The notes under the pieces were generated by a model. It ran no database searches. It was not told where the DNA came from and saw nothing but the letters and a program-made list of their open reading frames with translations. A stretch of 64,000 nt of DNA from Gammaproteobacteria bacterium (GTDB lineage: Bacteria > Pseudomonadota > Gammaproteobacteria > SZUA-140). Every line of letters begins with the position of its first letter. The first letter of the stretch is position 1. Of the stretch, positions 1 to 8,169 are shown piece by piece. The stretch is from the NCBI GenBank assembly GCA_016716465.1, contig JADJWH010000001.1:806001-870000 (forward strand). The letters run 5' to 3'. The position numbers and the translations under genes were made by a program.

Positions 1-1370
1 TGGCTCGATGCCTGTCCAATGATGCGCGCGCACTCATGAACCGCTTCGGTATTCGCGGCGGTGTTGAGGAGAGATTCGATTTTTGAGCTGTATCCGATGA
101 TCGAACTCAACGGAGTCCTGATTTCATGGCTCATGTTGGCAAGGAACACACCCTTATTGTAGCCGGCATCAAGCGCTTCCTTGCGCGACTGGTCGAGCTC
201 TCGGTTCTTCTCCTGCAGCGAGGTTATGGTGTTCGTCAGCTGCAGCGACAGCTTCTTGAACTCGGTGATATCCTGCAGCATACCGATCAGCCTCGGAGTG
301 ACGACTTCGTTGGTCCTGATGTAACAATAGAACCAGTGATATGCTCCATCCCTGACCTGCCAGCGATATTCGAATTCATGATAGCCATCGACTTCGATGG
401 AGGCCATGCCGTACAGGAATCCGTCCCTGTCTTCAGGATGCATTCTGTCGATCCATAACGCGGCGTCGTCCACGAATTCCTGCGCGTCAAATCCGGTGAG
501 ATTCTTTACGCTCTGAGTCATGAATACGACCCTGCGGTTCCCGGTCGTCTCGGCGTGAAAGACGGCGACGGGCAGGGATTCGAGCAACAGCGAGAGTTTG
601 TTGGTGGCATTTCTGACCTCCTCCTGCAACTGGGACTGGGAGGACTCCATCGCGGCGGCCATGTCGTTGAATCCGCTTTCCAGCGCACCGAGTTCGCCGC
701 TGGACAGACAATCAACCCGCGTCTCGAATCTGCCCTTACGGATACCATCCACCGCGCGGCTCAGGCGCATGATCGGCCCGACAACACCTTTGCCCATCCA
801 GAAGGCGAGCAGGGCGCAGAGCAGCGAGGACCCCAGGGTCAGCAGGACGATGTTCCGTACGATCTCCCGCTGGCGCGCCAAAGTGCCCGAGCGTGAGAGC
901 CTCAGTTCGACCCGGCCGATGGTCGAATCCTGCGCCAGGCGTGAATTCGGATCCTCCCGGTATTGTTCCGCATTGTCAGAGATCATGATCCCAGAACGCT
1001 GGACCGGGGCCGTGAACAGCAACAACAGATGATCCTGCGGGATTTTGCCGGCGGTGTCGCCGCGCCAATCTGCGGCAACGGCATGCGCAACGGTTTTTCC
1101 ATCGGCATTCAGAATGGTCACGTCGTAGACGTCGTCTCCACCCGCGGCGATGTCGGCAAGCGCCGCGAGCTGTCTCGCATCTTCAGAAAACAGGGCAAAC
1201 TCGCTCTCTCGGGCCAGATGGCGCACCAGGACATCGCCACGCTCGCGGAGCGTGGTTTCGCTGTCCTGGATGCGAGTCCCCGCCAGGTAGGTGCCCAGAA
1301 TCAGGCTGATGATGAGCAGCGGCGTCAGGGTCAACAGCAGAATCCGCGTCCTGATGCTGATATTGATCAA
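1..1370 (-). CDS. Sensor histidine kinase (HAMP-PAS-HisKA), C-terminus beyond window
   Basis: Membrane sensor kinase, open to the window edge. It starts at a TTG (1370) preceded by GGAGG at good spacing and overlaps the stop of the upstream gene. The translation shows an N-terminal membrane helix (about residues 8-28), a periplasmic domain of about 140 residues, a second helix (about 175-195), a HAMP-like linker, a PAS domain with a PAC-type tail (about 270-390), a short coiled coil and the HisKA box MSHEIRTPL (phospho-acceptor His near residue 414). The ATPase domain lies outside the window. It is probably co-transcribed with the binding protein and TonB receptor upstream, so it may sense their ligand. 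Ligand unknown. Confidence 0.88.
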   Translation of the reverse strand, partial: MINISIRTRILLLTLTPLLIISLILGTYLAGTRIQDSETTLRERGDVLVRHLARESEFALFSEDARQLAALADIAAGGDDVYDVTILNADGKTVAHAVAADWRGDTAGKIPQDHLLLLFTAPVQRSGIMISDNAEQYREDPNSRLAQDSTIGRVELRLSRSGTLARQREIVRNIVLLTLGSSLLCALLAFWMGKGVVGPIMRLSRAVDGIRKGRFETRVDCLSSGELGALESGFNDMAAAMESSQSQLQEEVRNATNKLSLLLESLPVAVFHAETTGNRRVVFMTQSVKNLTGFDAQEFVDDAALWIDRMHPEDRDGFLYGMASIEVDGYHEFEYRWQVRDGAYHWFYCYIRTNEVVTPRLIGMLQDITEFKKLSLQLTNTITSLQEKNRELDQSRKEALDAGYNKGVFLANMSHEIRTPLSSIIGYSSKIESLLNTAANTEAVHECARIIGQASS

Positions 1371-2407
1371 TTCTGCGCCCTCCAGGTTTCCGCCTGTTCC
1401 AGCTGTATCAGTGACTGGGTCAGGTACTGGCCCGTATGTACCCTGAGTTTGAGCGATCGGGCGACCGATTCATTGATCGCGATATTGAAATATTCGGGAT
1501 ACTGCGGGGAAGGGAGGGACCAGCTGTCGGAGCCCCTGTTCCCGGCCGCGAGCGCCGCCCGCAGCGCGATCTCTGCCGCCTGGCGTCCAACCTGTTCCGG
1601 ATCGGTATAGACCGCGCCCAGCGCGCCCGCATCGACAAAGGCCTTCGAAAACCCGATGACCGGGATCTCTTTCTGGTAGGCCATGTAGAGCAGCCATTTG
1701 GCGACATTCGGGGTCAAGGCATCGGCATCGGGAACCGCGAGTATCACATCATTCGTTCCAAGGATCCCCTTGATACCGTCGATCGGCTTGCTGGTCGCCG
1801 ATATGTCCATGGCGCGCAGGCTGAGCCTGCTGTTTGCCGCGGCCGTCTCGAGCGCATCCACCAGGTGCAGGGAACGTTTTCCGAGGATCACCCCGCAACG
1901 CCTGTGATGAGGCAGGGCAAGTTGAATGAAGCGGACCTGCCGGGCGATGGGCTGCTCGAGGTAAATGGCGGAAACCGGGCCCGCGTCCTGATCCGGATCG
2001 ATCTTCCAGATCGCCTCGAACGCGTCCCGGGTTGTCAGGATGTTGAGGACGGCGCCCTTGCCGGGAGCGGTCTTGAGCACTTGCGCGGCGTTCGTCCCGA
2101 TCGGGACGATAAGATCGTAGTCATTGCGCGAGACCACCTCCGCGCGCGACGCATCAGTTTCCTCCGGCGGCAGGGTCCGCCGTGATATCTCGAATGGAAC
2201 TGCGCGTCCGGCGGATTTCAGCAGCGTCCTGGAAAAGCTCTCCGCGGCAAGGTGGTAGGGGGTGCCATCTCCGCTCAGAAGCAACAGGACCTTGTAGGGC
2301 GGCGAGCCGGATGCGCCGGCCGGAACAATGAGCAGCAAGAGTACCGGGAACAGCATCATGATCCAGCTGCGCCATACGGTACGGCTTCGGAAAATCATGA
2401 AACCCAT
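1367..2407 (-). CDS. Periplasmic ABC-type substrate-binding protein (ABC_sub_bind-like)
   Basis: A 346-aa exported protein with a hydrophobic N-terminal signal (about residues 10-32), then a two-lobe periplasmic-binding fold: the first lobe opens YKVLLLLSGDGTPYH, and the later IPVIGFSKAFVDAGALGAVY segment is typical of the family that binds through a type I PBP fold. No permease or ATPase gene is adjacent. Instead it lies between a TonB receptor and a sensor kinase, with the kinase start overlapping its stop, so it may feed a signal to the kinase rather than serve transport. An alternative start is the ATG at 2398. Ligand unknown. Confidence 0.82.
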   Translation of the reverse strand: MGFMIFRSRTVWRSWIMMLFPVLLLLIVPAGASGSPPYKVLLLLSGDGTPYHLAAESFSRTLLKSAGRAVPFEISRRTLPPEETDASRAEVVSRNDYDLIVPIGTNAAQVLKTAPGKGAVLNILTTRDAFEAIWKIDPDQDAGPVSAIYLEQPIARQVRFIQLALPHHRRCGVILGKRSLHLVDALETAAANSRLSLRAMDISATSKPIDGIKGILGTNDVILAVPDADALTPNVAKWLLYMAYQKEIPVIGFSKAFVDAGALGAVYTDPEQVGRQAAEIALRAALAAGNRGSDSWSLPSPQYPEYFNIAINESVARSLKLRVHTGQYLTQSLIQLEQAETWRAQN

Positions 2408-2422
2408 TCCGGAATGTTCCGT

Positions 2423-4480
2423 CTATATCCTCACGCCCAGTTGCACATAGGTCCGCCTGTCGAAGATATTCTCCTCCTGGAATTCCGCGTACTCTTCGTC
2501 CAGGAGATTCTGCACGAGAACACTGATGCTGGACTCCAGCCCCCCCAGCAGAAACTTCTTGGTCAGTTTCGCGTCCCATCGCCGGTAGGACGGCAGGAAG
2601 TTGCCGTCGCCACCCCAGTCCATGTCGCTCAGATAGAAGAATGCCACACTGGCCTGAAAACCGTTATCAAATCCATGACTCGCCAATGCGCTAACGGTAT
2701 GGGTGGGCACGGCATCGCTGATGTTTTCATCATAACGCACCGGCTGATCCCCTTCGATCCGCCGGATGAGCCGGCCGGTAGCGTCGGTATAGGCATACTG
2801 AAGGGAAAACAGCGAGTTCCGCGCAGGACGGTACACAAGCTGAAATTCGGCCCCGGCGGTATCGACATAACCGTCGTTGACACGGACAAAGCTGCCGGTC
2901 GCCTGGTCGGGGGGCAGGAAGGGCGAGATCAGGTCGGGATAGGTGAGGTCCCGGGGATGGGTGATGATTTTGTCCATACGTTCCTGGAATATCTTGAGAT
3001 CGAGCTCAAGGTGGGATTCGGGAAGAATCCCGCGGTAACCGATCTCATATGACTCGATCGTCTCCGCTTCAATGGACTGATCCGAGACAAACTGGATGTC
3101 CAGTAGGGTACCATCCGCGAAACGGACCGCGTTGAATTCATAGTATTCATAAATCGAAGGCGACCTCAGCGCCCGCGTCGCGACCGCGCGCAAGGTGTGA
3201 TCGGGCACCAGTTCATAGTTCGCCGCCAGCCTGGGGGATACGTGGGTCCCGATGATGCCGTTATCCTCGATCATGGCACCGGCATTCACGGTCAGTGAAT
3301 GACTCGCTGTCCATTCGGCGTTGGCGAACAGGCGTCGTATGTAATCGCTGCGCGGTTCGGAAGTACCCAGGACCTGAAAGCTCTCAAGGGTATCGATCCG
3401 GTAGCTGGCGCCCCACACAAGCCGCCAGTCCGCGCCGGGCGCGAGCGTGTGCTGGACCTCGATATCGTCGCGCCTCACGGTTCCGTCGTAGCGGCTGAGT
3501 GACAAGAGCTGATCCGGCTGCCCGAATATTAAGGGTATCAGCGCCGGATCGACACCGAAGAGGGAGGACAAGGGGCCGATCTGATAGGTGTCCGACCAGT
3601 CGAGATAATTGGAGTAGGCCTGTACATGGACCTCGCTCATCGCGCTCAGCGCATGACGCCAGCGCGAATATACGAAGAAACTCCGGGTATCCTTGTCACG
3701 ATCGGGCGAGGTGAGCGGGCTCTGTCCCCAGGCGCCGACCGGTCCCTGGGTCAATCCCATCTGCAGGTCGACATTGTCATTCGGCGTCACGTCATAGACT
3801 GCACGCAGGGAGATGCTGTTCAGGGATTTGTCGTCATTCACGTCCTCGAAGCCGTCATCCGCGCGATAGCTCGCCGTCACGCGGTAATCAAGCTCGCCGT
3901 TGCTCCCCGAGTAGCGCAACATCCCCGCGCGCGTATCGAGCGAGCCCCGGGTCGCACGTGCTGTCAATCCACGGTCCTGAAAGGGTTGCCGGGTAATGAT
4001 GTTGACGGTGCTGAGAAACGCATTGGAGCCGTAAACCGGCGCGTTCGGGCCACGGATCACCTCAATGCGTTCGATGTCGTCGATATCGATATCCAGATGC
4101 GTCCAGTCGACGATGGAAAACAGCGGCGAATACACCGAGCGCCCGTCGATCAGCACCTGCATCCTGTTGGACCAGGCGTCCTCGTTCCCATGGTATGTCA
4201 CGCTGGTGATGTTGCCGTTGGGATACGTCACCTGAAATCCCGGCACCAGCCTTAGCAGGTCCGGGATGTCCAGCGCGGTCGACGCCTCGATCATCTCCCT
4301 GTCGATGACCGTCACGGAGGCGGGCGCCCGGGCGGGCGTCTGCAAAAGCCTGGAGGCAGTGATGACGAGAGGGATCTCCGTCAGAATTTCCTCTTCCGTG
4401 AGGTAGGTCTCGGCGGCAGGCAAGGAAGCGGGAACAAGTCCACACAACAACAGCGATGCGAGTACGCTTGATGGTTTCAC
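2423..4480 (-). CDS. TonB-dependent outer-membrane receptor
   Basis: Outer-membrane active-uptake receptor of about 685 aa. I place the start at GTG 4480 because it gives a normal signal peptide (KPSSVLASLLLCGLVPASLPAAE). An ATG at 4552 in the same frame would add 24 residues before that signal. The plug domain is clear: VITASRLLQTPARAPASVTV, then LLRLVPGFQV, the VLIDGRSVY and IERIEVIRGPNAPVYGSNAF motifs and VNIITRQP. A long beta-barrel follows, ending in a C-terminal aromatic-rich strand (TYVQLGVRI). It resembles vitamin- or siderophore-type receptors, but the substrate cannot be read. It is 15 nt from the binding-protein gene, so they are probably one operon. Confidence 0.92.
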   Translation of the reverse strand: MKPSSVLASLLLCGLVPASLPAAETYLTEEEILTEIPLVITASRLLQTPARAPASVTVIDREMIEASTALDIPDLLRLVPGFQVTYPNGNITSVTYHGNEDAWSNRMQVLIDGRSVYSPLFSIVDWTHLDIDIDDIERIEVIRGPNAPVYGSNAFLSTVNIITRQPFQDRGLTARATRGSLDTRAGMLRYSGSNGELDYRVTASYRADDGFEDVNDDKSLNSISLRAVYDVTPNDNVDLQMGLTQGPVGAWGQSPLTSPDRDKDTRSFFVYSRWRHALSAMSEVHVQAYSNYLDWSDTYQIGPLSSLFGVDPALIPLIFGQPDQLLSLSRYDGTVRRDDIEVQHTLAPGADWRLVWGASYRIDTLESFQVLGTSEPRSDYIRRLFANAEWTASHSLTVNAGAMIEDNGIIGTHVSPRLAANYELVPDHTLRAVATRALRSPSIYEYYEFNAVRFADGTLLDIQFVSDQSIEAETIESYEIGYRGILPESHLELDLKIFQERMDKIITHPRDLTYPDLISPFLPPDQATGSFVRVNDGYVDTAGAEFQLVYRPARNSLFSLQYAYTDATGRLIRRIEGDQPVRYDENISDAVPTHTVSALASHGFDNGFQASVAFFYLSDMDWGGDGNFLPSYRRWDAKLTKKFLLGGLESSISVLVQNLLDEEYAEFQEENIFDRRTYVQLGVRI

Positions 4481-4585
4481 TGTAGTTATTATCGTGCCGA
4501 TGATCCGCAAGCCATCCGTGCCGCGGACTGTAGCCGACGCGGTGCCGGCCATCGTGTTATCAGGTCTGGATCCGGTTCACACCGC

Positions 4586-5266
4586 TTATCCCGACAGCCC
4601 CATCTTCTGGGATACTATCACGGCCTGCGTCCGGTTACTGACGCCCAGGGCCTTCAGAATGGCCGTGACATGGACCTTGACGGTGTTCTCCGACACGTTC
4701 AGGTGGCGGGAGATATCCTTGTTGGTCTCACCCTTGGCCAGCAACCGAAGCACTTCCTGCTGCCGATGTGTCAACCTGGAAAACATGTGCGCGGACTCCG
4801 CCAGCACGATGGATCCCTCGACCGGAGCCGTGCTGATAGTATTCGCGCCATTAACCGCCGCGTTGACCGGCTCCATCAGCTCCGGCGGAATATACGTACC
4901 CCCCGACAGCACGAGCTGGATCGCGCGCACGATCAGTTCCTGATTGGTGGCCTTAGGAATGAACCCGGCGACACCGCGATCGAGCACCTTGTGCATCAGC
5001 GCCGGGTCGTCGGAAGCCGAGATGACAATGACGGGAATGGAGGAGAAGCGGTCACACAGAGTCGTGACCAATGAAAAACCGTCCGTCAGCGGCATGAAAT
5101 AGTCGAGCAGGATCAGATCGAGATCCGGATTATTTTCGACCATCTCCACAACTTGCCCGCCATCCTTGGCTTCAACTACCAGGAGATCGTTATAGACACT
5201 CTCCAGAGTGTTTTTAAGACCTTCTCTGATGAGATGATGGTCATCAGCAATAAGGAACTTCAACAA
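4586..5266 (-). CDS. LuxR/NarL-family response regulator
   Basis: A 226-aa two-component output regulator. The receiver domain (residues 1-125) has the acidic pair in IADDHH, the phospho-acceptor Asp in LILLDYFMPLTDGF and the Lys in FIPKATNQE. The C-terminal LuxR helix-turn-helix reads LTHRQQEVLRLLAKGETNKD and then ISRHLNVSENTVKVHVTAIL. The start is a TTG (5266, or the next TTG at 5263) directly after a strong GGGAGGG ribosome-binding site. It lies upstream of the TonB receptor on the same strand, so it could control that cluster. Its kinase partner is likely the one at the window edge, but that kinase is of the classical HisKA type, so the pairing is uncertain. Confidence 0.93.
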   Translation of the reverse strand: MLKFLIADDHHLIREGLKNTLESVYNDLLVVEAKDGGQVVEMVENNPDLDLILLDYFMPLTDGFSLVTTLCDRFSSIPVIVISASDDPALMHKVLDRGVAGFIPKATNQELIVRAIQLVLSGGTYIPPELMEPVNAAVNGANTISTAPVEGSIVLAESAHMFSRLTHRQQEVLRLLAKGETNKDISRHLNVSENTVKVHVTAILKALGVSNRTQAVIVSQKMGLSG

Positions 5267-5640
5267 TCCCTCCCCCCAAGATCGGTATTGTAAGTTTTTG
5301 CTGCGGCGCGGACCCCTTATCGCTTTGAATATCTATTAGAACGGGTCTAACTTTTATAGGATTGAATTTAGAATTAGTCAAATATTAATTGTTACCACGC
5401 ATGGTTTCATATTTTGATACGTATTGTCAGTAATTAATTATAGCTAGTTATTTATAGCTATCTGCATGCCCAAAAAATGATCAATATCAATAACCAAGCA
5501 TTTTCCTCAAGTATTTTTCAGGCCCCGTATCTGGCGGCAAATGCAGTGGGGGTTTGGCCGGAAAGCCTTGCATCTACCACTGCCCTGAATATGGAGTCCG
5601 TCGTGTCCGCATGGGTCGATCTCGAAAGTCCACAAGACTC
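5267..5640. other. AT-rich intergenic region upstream of the response regulator
   Basis: No convincing gene. The first 200 bases are strongly AT-rich compared with the flanking coding DNA and would hold the promoter of the minus-strand response regulator. A 66-codon minus-strand frame (5518-5718) has no ribosome-binding site and no recognisable product. Confidence 0.5.
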
Positions 5641-5641
5641 C

Positions 5642-5794
5642 CCCAACGTTGGGAGCATGCTCGTTCGGGGCTGCTGATCTGGTGGAGATCCGGGCAAGGT
5701 TTCATCGCTTAGGCCCATGAAGAGAAAGCGGGGGAGGTGGTCGCTCCGGTCTATGCGGACCCCCCGCCTCAGCTACTTACCAAGACCTTGCCCG
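5642..5794. repeat. Nested inverted repeats (large structured non-coding element)
   Basis: A perfect palindrome CCCAACGTTGGG (5642-5653) is followed by a 10-bp inverted repeat CGGGCAAGGT (5691-5700) and ACCTTGCCCG (5785-5794). This encloses a second, GC-rich arm pair (GCGGGG near 5728, CCCCGC at 5762-5767) and an inner GGTC/GACC hairpin around 5750-5761. A single strand could fold into a forked hairpin of about 100 nt. No gene crosses it credibly. Confidence 0.55.
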
Positions 5795-5840
5795 CGAGTC
5801 CAGGTGGGTAGTAGTTACTGCAATTTCTGTGGTGGTCTTA

Positions 5841-5874
5841 GAAAAAACTGGCCCCTGATCAAAATCAGGGGCCA
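5841..5874 (-). terminator. Intrinsic terminator (minus strand)
   Basis: A perfect 11-bp stem, TGGCCCCTGAT against ATCAGGGGCCA, with a 4-nt loop. On the minus strand it is followed by G and six T residues. It would end transcripts coming from the minus-strand genes at 6039-7409. Confidence 0.8.
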
Positions 5875-6038
5875 ATATGCTTATGTGCGCGGAGAGGGGA
5901 TGGGCCACACATTAGCACCATATCGCCAGCCTCAAGATCGGGGCATGGGGATGGCGATATACCCATACAATCGACAGGCCTACTATTATCTTTATAGGGG
6001 TTTGGATGAAATAAACCGCCATCCGTAGCGGTACAACA

Positions 6039-6191
6039 TCATCCATCCAATTGAATCCGGAGCTTGTCCAGTGCACCGCAGATCTCTCTATCACCCGCCT
6101 TCGCGGCCTCGATCTTCTCAGCCACGATCACAAGCAACACTACCTCTGCATCCTGCTGGCTCAGTTCCAGCGTGATGAACCGGGCGCTCAT
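6039..6191 (-). CDS. Small hypothetical protein (50 aa)
   Basis: A short ATG-initiated frame reading MSARFITLELSQQDAEVVLL then VIVAEKIEAAKAGDREICGA and a helical tail. The composition is that of a soluble, mostly helical protein with an acidic/basic heptad-like pattern. It ends about 165 nt before the minus-strand terminator. No strong ribosome-binding site is visible and the family is not recognised. It resembles small helical proteins of mobile elements only in general character. Confidence 0.4.
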   Translation of the reverse strand: MSARFITLELSQQDAEVVLLVIVAEKIEAAKAGDREICGALDKLRIQLDG

Positions 6192-6252
6192 AGCGCACCC
6201 GGCCAGGTCGAACAATAAACCGCGGCGTGAGTTGAGAAGTCACTTATACTTG

Positions 6253-7096
6253 TTATTTCTTATATTTAGATCCTATTTTTTCGACAACAATCTGATCAGG
6301 ACAATTAAAAATTAAACTCGCATTTTCCATAGCTCTATACATGTCTTTAATACAAGCATAAAACAACCTTATGTGACTAGATCTAGAAATCACGCTGGAA
6401 AATAGAAGATGTTGGGCTCCTTCAGCATCAAAATCCAAAAGCAGCTCTTTTATTCGTTCAGCTTTTTCATCAAGAGAGGAATGAAAAAACTCAACATTAA
6501 ACCAATCATCAATGTATTGATTAGTAGAAAATTCATTGCCTGTGAATGATGAAATCATAGGATTATTTGAGTCAAAGTTCTTTTTAATTGCTTCGAAAAA
6601 GTCAAGCATGTTCTTTTCTGTAAATTGTTTCTTTACGGTGTTAATAACCTTATTAAAGTGACTAGGTTCACGCTGATTTATAAAGTGCCTGAAATCCAAA
6701 TATAGTGATTTTGCCCTATGTCTTCCCGGATAATTCGCATCAGTGATTTGTATTTTTCCGGTGCTCTCATCATTTAATAAATTAAGTCTACGAGAACCAA
6801 CACCAACGTCGTAAATATTCGCAAAAAATTCTCTGGCCCGTGCTTGGGGTGCGGGGTTGCGTGCGGGGTCTTGGGCCTGTGGGGGGGGCCGGGCGGGTCC
6901 CTGCCGGGCACTCCAAAAGCCGGCCTTCTCGCGTTCCCTCAGCGGGGCCGCCGTCCGTTGACCCATAATTATTAATCTGTCTCCATTCATATTCGCTGAA
7001 ATTATTATTTAAAATTATTGTGGACCATTTATATGGTTTACTAGGACCACCTTCACATAATCCATCTAGATCTACGTAAGGATCATTAAGCGACAT
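6253..7096 (-). CDS. AT-rich hypothetical gene, frame interrupted at a G8 tract
   Basis: Two overlapping frames form one gene. The first runs from ATG 7096 (GGAGA ribosome-binding site) and encodes MSLNDPYVDLDGLCEGGPSK onward to INNYGS. The second, ending at 6253, carries REFFANIYDVGVGSRRLNLL and about 170 further residues rich in Lys, Asn, Phe and Ile. Both are AT-rich. They are joined by a GC-rich Pro/Arg-rich stretch containing eight consecutive G (6881-6888). Removing one base from that tract makes a single 280-codon frame. The C-terminal part looks like a soluble helical protein with no motif I recognise. It is probably a horizontally acquired gene. The shift may be real, phase-variable or a sequencing error. 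Confidence 0.55.
6833..6964. other. GC-rich insert inside the AT-rich gene
   Basis: About 130 bases of very high GC with sharp edges inside an AT-rich gene. It contains several GGGG runs and the G8 tract at 6881-6888. Read on the minus strand it gives a low-complexity Pro/Arg/Ala linker. It has no clear terminal inverted repeats and is not recognised as a known element. Confidence 0.5.
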
Positions 7097-7136
7097 TATT
7101 TAATTCTCCAGTTAACCGCATTACGCAACATCTAAG

Positions 7137-7409
7137 TTACCGCAGGGTGTCCTGTCGATTTCTCTCAATACTTTCATTAAATGTACGTTTGCCCGAATGC
7201 AAGCAATCATTAAAAATCCGCCAACCACGCCATACATCATTAATCTCACCCAGGTCGGCTCGATGCTCAAGTAAACGTATTGCGGCTGGGGGTGGCTCTC
7301 GGTAGCCACGTTCCCAGCGCTGGAAGGTTCTGAGGGTCACGCCGCACAGATCAGTGGCTTCAATGAGGGTTAGATGTGCCCGTAGACGGGCGGCACGAAT
7401 CGGACGCAT
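7137..7409 (-). CDS. Phage-type HTH DNA-binding protein (DUF3653-like)
   Basis: A 90-aa protein. Residues 1-45 form a helix-turn-helix (LRAHLTLIEATDLCGVTLRT then FQRWERGYREPPPAAIRLLE). They are followed by a WRGWRIFNDCL block matching, from memory, the Trp-x-x-Trp tail of DUF3653 proteins carried by filamentous phages. Family members usually continue with a SPEG-type segment; here the tail reads LHSGKRTFNESI and stops early. The gene is 80 bp from the dif site, where such phages integrate through XerCD. Probable role: repressor or replication-control protein of a filamentous-phage remnant. Confidence 0.6.
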   Translation of the reverse strand: MRPIRAARLRAHLTLIEATDLCGVTLRTFQRWERGYREPPPAAIRLLEHRADLGEINDVWRGWRIFNDCLHSGKRTFNESIERNRQDTLR

Positions 7410-7489
7410 CCGCGTCGAAGAGCAATTAGTACGCCATTTCCAAACGTTTTACCGGAATGGGTGAGAACCGCCTCAGCCATCCCCTGATT

Positions 7490-7517
7490 AGTTCGCATAA
7501 TACATATTATGTTAAAT
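7490..7517 (+). other. dif: Chromosomal dif site (XerCD recombination site)
   Basis: A 28-bp site with an 11-bp XerC arm AGTTCGCATAA, a 6-bp centre TACATA and an 11-bp XerD arm TTATGTTAAAT. The XerD arm is identical to that of E. coli dif and the XerC arm differs at two outer positions allowed in gammaproteobacterial sites. This is where chromosome dimers are resolved and marks the replication terminus. I found no second copy in the window. Confidence 0.88.
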
Positions 7518-7691
7518 ACTCGCTGGCAATGCTGGATCTTGTCCCTGCAAGTGCGCCACCAAGGCAGGCATTAGCAGAGTTACAAGATGCCGCTCACTGC
7601 GCCACGTTCGCAGTCAGGGTCCTGGATGAACTTAGGGAACAGGCGAATTCTCGGAGACTGCAAAAACGTGAATACGGCAGGACCGCACCGG

Positions 7692-8021
7692 TCAAAACCG
7701 CCACATGAATGAGGCCTGCGTATTGTTGATACCGTAGGCGTAGCCGCCTTTATCAACCAGCAGTCCCACGCCCCATTCCCCGTTGATCTTGGCGTTCCCG
7801 AAATAGATCTCCGGTGAAAGTTTCCAGCCACGGACCTTGAAGTTATTGTCGACCGAGTATCGGATCAGCCTGGTGGATCCCAGCTCGAGACTGTCCTCAT
7901 CGGCGCGCTCATCGGAAGCGGCCTCGGACGTCACGGGCACCAGAGTGATGCAGCACCAAACGACTAGGGCAGGCAAGGATAACCATGAAACAGACAGGGC
8001 ACTACTTATCGACTTGAGCAT
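7692..8021 (-). CDS. Exported hypothetical protein
   Basis: A 109-aa protein with a signal peptide (MLKSISSALSVSWLSLPALV then a hydrophobic run to SEAASDE) and a mature domain of short beta-type segments (STRLIRYSVDNNFKVRGWKL, GEWGVGLLVDKGGYAYGI), ending SFMWRF. The aromatic C-terminus and alternating pattern suggest an outer-membrane or periplasmic beta protein. It lies between dif and the tRNA cluster, with AT-rich DNA downstream. No family recognised. Confidence 0.55.
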   Translation of the reverse strand: MLKSISSALSVSWLSLPALVVWCCITLVPVTSEAASDERADEDSLELGSTRLIRYSVDNNFKVRGWKLSPEIYFGNAKINGEWGVGLLVDKGGYAYGINNTQASFMWRF

Positions 8022-8169
8022 ATATTTGGTGGCCTCTCACAGACCAAAACAACGGCCCAAGTATACTTTTCTGCGAGGAATATTTCTAGATAACTACATT
8101 ATATTTATATATTATCTGTTTGTTTTTAAAACAAATAATAATTTATCCGATATGGAAATGGGTTTATTT

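Noticed and set aside
5717..6028. A 103-codon plus-strand frame
   Set aside because: It runs through the perfect intrinsic terminator hairpin and has no plausible product.
7121..7309. A 62-codon membrane-like frame overlapping the HTH gene
   Set aside because: It overlaps the phage-type HTH gene in another frame, and that gene has the coherent motif order.
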